Below, in pieces: positions 60,136 through 64,000 of a stretch of DNA of 64,000 bases. Positions within the stretch are counted from its first letter, which is position 1, and each line of letters begins with the position of its first letter. The notes below the pieces were generated by a model. It was given only the letters and a program-made list of their open reading frames with translations, was not told where the DNA came from and did not search any database. The position numbers and the translations under genes were made by a program. The stretch comes from Henckelia pumila (lineage: Eukaryota; Streptophyta; Magnoliopsida; Lamiales; Gesneriaceae), in assembly GCF_033568475.1 (NCBI RefSeq), contig NC_133120.1, positions 83,842,151 through 83,906,150 of the forward strand, written 5' to 3'.

Positions 60136-61436
60136 CTCTTCAAGTACACTAGAATCTGCACTGGTCTCTACTCGAATGATATCTCTGGTGTCTGTTATAG
60201 AGGCTTAATATTTTAAATAAAATACGGATTCAAGATATACGTACTTTCATAGCATGGATACATGGAATACTTAGTGCACTGCTTCGAGACTAAGTGGTAA
60301 TGCTAAACGATATACCAACATAACAATCCTCTCAAAAATATCGAAGGCTCAATATACATCGTATTGATCCTTCCCTTCGTACAAAAATACATATTGCCTT
60401 TCATAGGCAAAACCTTTAAAACACAAGGTCACGAACTAACTTTTCCATATTTGCAACCTACAAGAGTTGACGCTCTTAAGCTTTTGTTGCAAATCCTAAT
60501 CCTTATCCATATATTTGTTACCTAAAAGCTAACTAACTCACCCAATCAATCAAAAAAAAATTAGATCTTAAATTCGCCAGAGGCATTAGCATAAATACCC
60601 AATACAACATCTTAGAATTTAAAGAGAATTCACGTCAACCGTACAACACTTAACAACTCTGACTCTTATTATCTTACCAATTTCTCAAATCTGTATGCAA
60701 AACAGATGCAAACCCATATAATAAGTCATTCTCACATATATATCAACATTCAACCGACATTCTTTAAATTAATTTTCTTAAATCTTTATACGTAAACATA
60801 TAATTGAGATGGAATTATCTCCATTTCAACTAATTAACCATGTCAATTAATTCAAAAAATCTCATAAGTCCTCAACACTCCTCTGAATTTATTGTCGAAC
60901 TTAAATCTGATCAAAACATATCCTTCCAAGTCGGCTTCAAATCCGATTTAAGATCTAATTCGGATCAGCAAAATCCTCAATATCTTCGGACACATGATTC
61001 AAACGCCAAAAGTCAAAGAAGACGGTATCCAAACGACTGGTTGTCTCCTCATTTCGCCATATAAATATGACAATTCAACTCATTTTTCCTATCCTCGGTT
61101 ATTTCCTCAAGATCTCGAAGAAGAAGATGACATTTTCGATGTTTTGCATTATAACCATCTTGATAATCTTTCTCATGTACCTCCTATTTGCCGATGAATA
61201 TCCACCCCAACTTTTTTCTCTATTCTTGGATTTGCTTGTACTCATTATTCTTTCCTTATATTGAGTTGTCATAATGATAGAATTTTTCTAAGTTCAGTCA
61301 AATTCCGAGTTCTTGTCATGTAGTATGTTATAGATCCTGGTATGAATTCAGTGTTTTCGATAGTTAACTCTGATTCTACCCATGTAACATCCTCATGTTG
61401 TTCGATTTGATGTTTGAGTATTCTGTTAATACCAAC
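60136..61436. other. Gypsy interior or inserted sequence without recognisable domains
   Basis: Integrase should lie here but I could not recognise it. Overlapping ORFs at 60840-61264 on the plus strand have no recognisable product. The stretch may be decayed integrase or an unidentified insertion. Confidence 0.4.
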
Positions 61437-61888
61437 TAGGGGTGTAACAGAGCCGAGCTACTCGTGAGCAACTCGCGAGTAGCTCGGTCAAAGCTCGACT
61501 CGAGCTCGATTTGACCGAGCTCAAGCTCGAGCTCGAGTAGCTCGAGCATACAATCGAGCTCGAGTAGCTCGAACATACAATCGAGCTCGAGTCGAGCTTT
61601 GAAACTATGTGATCGAGTAGCTCGCGAACTACTCGATAAGCCACATATATATATTAAAAAATAATATAAATATAATATATATAATATAATATTATATTTA
61701 TTTATTAATTTATTTATAATATTTATATATTTATTTATAATATTTAATTAATTTTAGTTAATTTATTATATTTATATATTTATTTATATATTTTTAATTT
61801 TTATATATATATATATATATTATAAAAAGCTCGAGCTCGAGTAGTGTGCTACTCGAGCTCGGCTCGGCTCGGCTCGATAACACCCCTA
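61437..61888. mobile_element. Non-autonomous hAT-like element, GAGCTCGAGTAGCTCG type
   Basis: Ends TAGGGGTGTAACAGAGCCG and, facing, CGATAACACCCCTA. Flanks ATACCAAC (61429-61436) and ATACCAGC (61889-61896) are a near 8-base target duplication. The left 190 bases are almost wholly GAGCTCGAGTAGCTCG repeats and the right end has GGCTCGGCTCGGCTCG; the centre is pure A/T. The ORF at 61426-61644 is a translation of this repeat. Confidence 0.9.
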
Positions 61889-62307
61889 ATACCAGCTAAG
61901 TTATGTTTATAATGTGTTCAAAATGCAAGCTTAACAACGTCTTTCTCCGTGACTTGCAACAGATGGCATCCAAATAGCAAATCGACCTTGTCAATCCTTG
62001 AAACACCTACAAATAATCACATAAACCATCGATTCTAGTCATTAAATACTTTTTATTTACTACGACTGGATTCTTCATATGACATTAGAACTCGTACTTG
62101 ACTCTGCCACTTAGTAAAAATTATAGTCCTCATATGATAAATAATCAAAATCCTGACTCCGAGAGTACAACTAGATCGACTCTCATTGTCTGCTCTTGTA
62201 TATCTAACTACATTCCACTGCGCACACAGGTGGTAGAAAGAACCTCTCCAGAAGGCACGGTAACATTATAACATGTATTAGAAACCTCAGGTATAATGCA
62301 TACTTGC

Positions 62308-62574
62308 CTAATAACATATGTGATATGAACGAATGCTTAGTTCCAGATCATGCGTCGGATAATTCTGCTCATGTATCATTAGCTGTCTCGACGCATAAGC
62401 AATCACTATGTCACACTGCATAAGTACGACGCCTAAACCCATTTTATATGCATCTGTGTACACCACTAACTCCTCGTGTGCTACTGGCAATTGCCAACAC
62501 TGATGCAGAAGTGAGTGCCTCCTTAAGCTGATCAAAACTCCTCTGGCAATCCGAACTCCACACAAACTTCGCAT
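62308..62574 (-). pseudogene. Gypsy element: RNase H fragment
   Basis: [28 protein letters not shown] and YPTHDLELS follow the gypsy RNase H pattern (usually YTDASKxGLGxVLMQ). The Ser of DAS is Tyr. The frame is shifted relative to the RT ORF near 62500. Confidence 0.85.
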
Positions 62575-63230
62575 TTTTCTTGGTCAATGATATCAAGGGT
62601 GCTGCAATAGATGAAAAACCCTTAATGAACTTCCTGTAGTATCCTGCTAGACTCAAAAAACTGCGAATATCTGACAACTGTCTCAACTTAGGTGGATCCA
62701 CTGCTATTCCGTCCTTAGAAACAATATGTCCAAGAAATGCCACCTGCTCGAGCCAAAATTCACGCTTGCTGAACTTCGCATACAGTGGATGCTCCATCAG
62801 GATGTGCAAAGTTGTCTGCAAGTGCTGTCTATGCTCCTCCATGCTCCTAGAGTAGATCAAGATCTCATCAATAAACACAATGATGAACTTGTCTAGATAT
62901 GGCATCACCAAAAACTCATAATGCCCATCACGTGTCCGAAAAACAGTTTTGGACACGTCAGAATCTCTGATCCGCAACTGATGATTTCCAGATCATAGAT
63001 CGATCTTGGAGAATACCGAGGCTCCCTGAAACTGATCAAATAATTCCTCTATACTCGGCAGTGGATACTTGTTCTTCTCTATAACCCAGTTAAGCTCCCG
63101 GTAGTCAATACACAGTTTCATGCTGACATCCTTCTTCTTCACAAATAACACTGGAGTTCCTCAAGGAGAAAAGTTAGGGAGAATGAAGCCCTTCTCCAAT
63201 ATCTCCTGAACTTGCTCCCTCGGCTCTTTC
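62444..63230 (-). pseudogene. Gypsy element: reverse transcriptase, broken
   Basis: Downstream frame 62977-62444 contains [38 protein letters not shown] and [17 protein letters not shown]. About 20 residues including the GLTNAP motif are missing between LVMP and YLDKF, and the catalytic FIDD is FIDE. Upstream to about 63230 the RT start ([30 protein letters not shown]) remains, with stops replacing the Trp of SPWGTP and the Arg after SKIDL. Confidence 0.88.
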
Positions 63231-63414
63231 ATCTCAGTAGGAGAAAGTCGCTACGGTGCCTTATATATAGGGATAGAATCTGGCATCAGCTCGATACTGA
63301 AATCCACCTCTCTACCTGGTGGAATTCCTGCAACATCATCCAAAAATACATCCGGGAAGTCACGAACAACCTAAATTTCTACCATAGATCTGGTAGGTGG
63401 TTCTGACACTGCAA

Positions 63415-63869
63415 CTACACTGGCAATAAAACCCATGGCAACCCTTCCTTAATAATTTCCTCGCACGTACAAATGAGATGACATGCAAAGAAAATAAATG
63501 GGTCTCTGTCAGAAGGCTTCACTGACAATGTTTTCTGCCGAAAATCAATTGAACCTCCATTGACTGACAACCAGTCCATGCCCAGTATGATATCAAAGCT
63601 TGTCATAGGCAATACAAACAGATCGACCTTGATTGTATGCCCACGAAACTCATATTCCAAGCCCCGATGACACTGGTAGTAGTGAGAATCCCTTCAGATG
63701 GCATGGTGATAACATAACATGTGGTAGCAACCTCGGGTGTGATACCTACCCGCCTGATAAACTCTTGCGACATAAAAAAATGCGTAGCTCCAGAATCTAG
63801 CAACGCAAACAAAGAGTTGCCTCTAACCAGAATCCTCCCTGCACGCAAAAGGTTTCCAAGCAGACGCAC
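63415..63869 (-). pseudogene. Gypsy element: aspartic protease
   Basis: Two overlapping frames, 63869-63603 and 63660-63415, together cover LFALLDSGATHFFMSQEF (active-site DSGA), then FRGHTIKVDLFVLPM, FDIILGMDWLS and a D-F-R-x-K turn typical of gypsy retropepsins. One frame shift lies near 63650. Gag should continue to the right of the window. Confidence 0.85.
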
Positions 63870-64000
63870 CCAAATCTAAAATTACCCAATTTCACATATA
63901 TGGACTACTCGCCTCCGAGGCAAATTGCATCACCACACATTCCTCACGTAAATCACAATGCATAACTAAATATTTAAAACTTTCATAACATAAAAACTTA
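63870..64000. other. Right edge: gypsy gag-protease linker
   Basis: No motif seen in the last 130 bases. The element continues outside the window. Confidence 0.4.

Noticed and set aside
60840-61264. Overlapping plus-strand ORFs of 65-74 residues
   Set aside because: No recognisable product; they lie inside a gypsy element on the wrong strand for its genes.
61426-61644. Ser-rich 72-residue ORF
   Set aside because: Direct translation of the GAGCTCGAGTAGCTCG repeat of a MITE.

Overview
The window is nuclear DNA of a flowering plant, a eudicot. The genes have GT-AG introns, AT-rich spacers and plant-only families (a DYW-type PPR protein, a ZAT-type repressor, a plant PP2A B' subunit). The rest is dominated by LTR retrotransposons whose primer-binding sites match initiator tRNA-Met, and by hAT-like MITEs. 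One small MITE (17853-18023) resembles elements I associate with Lamiales/asterid genomes, so an asterid is my guess, held weakly.

Region 1-33.4 kb holds five genes. (1) A PP2A B'/B56 regulatory subunit, + strand, two coding exons, 3141-5709, 489 aa. (2) A 125-residue protein of unknown function, + strand, four exons, 8019-10081. (3) A CHY-zinc-finger/RING E3 ubiquitin ligase of the CHYR1/RZFP34 type, - strand, twelve coding exons, 13407 down to 10876, 289 aa. (4) A single-exon 856-aa DYW-class PPR protein resembling Arabidopsis EMB2261 (At3g49170), + strand, 26381-28951. (5) A ZAT5-like C2H2 zinc-finger repressor with an EAR motif, + strand, 32620-33411. Genes 3 and 4 are separated by a Ty1/copia element (18593-25020, - strand) with broken coding regions, which sits in MITE debris and is itself interrupted by a 1.43-kb solo LTR (19692-21124).

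Region 33.4-64 kb is a transposon island in which I find no host gene. A hAT-like MITE (36635-46443) is split by a ~9.2-kb Ty3/gypsy-derived element (36839-46012) whose LTRs are very similar but whose interior has only decayed gag/pol traces. Its right LTR carries another hAT-like MITE (43543-44454). Next, a second copy of the solo LTR seen in the first copia element (46723-56582, opposite orientation) is split by a larger copia element (47222-55789). A Ty3/gypsy element with a 2.6-kb LTR (57321-59968) and decayed pol then runs off the right edge, carrying a third TSD-flanked hAT-like MITE (61437-61888).

The host genes are unrelated housekeeping or regulatory genes, with no operon-like relationship. 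The most interesting non-genic signals are the nested insertion history, readable from target-site duplications; an array of near-palindromic GATCGGAAGCTTCCGATC-like units just upstream of a TATA box in both solo LTRs; the contrast between similar LTRs and a dead interior in the 36.8-46.0 kb element; and an inverted-repeat element with ABRE-like motifs in the ZAT5-like promoter. I did not find a demonstrable new molecular system. All identities come from reading the sequence; no database search was run.
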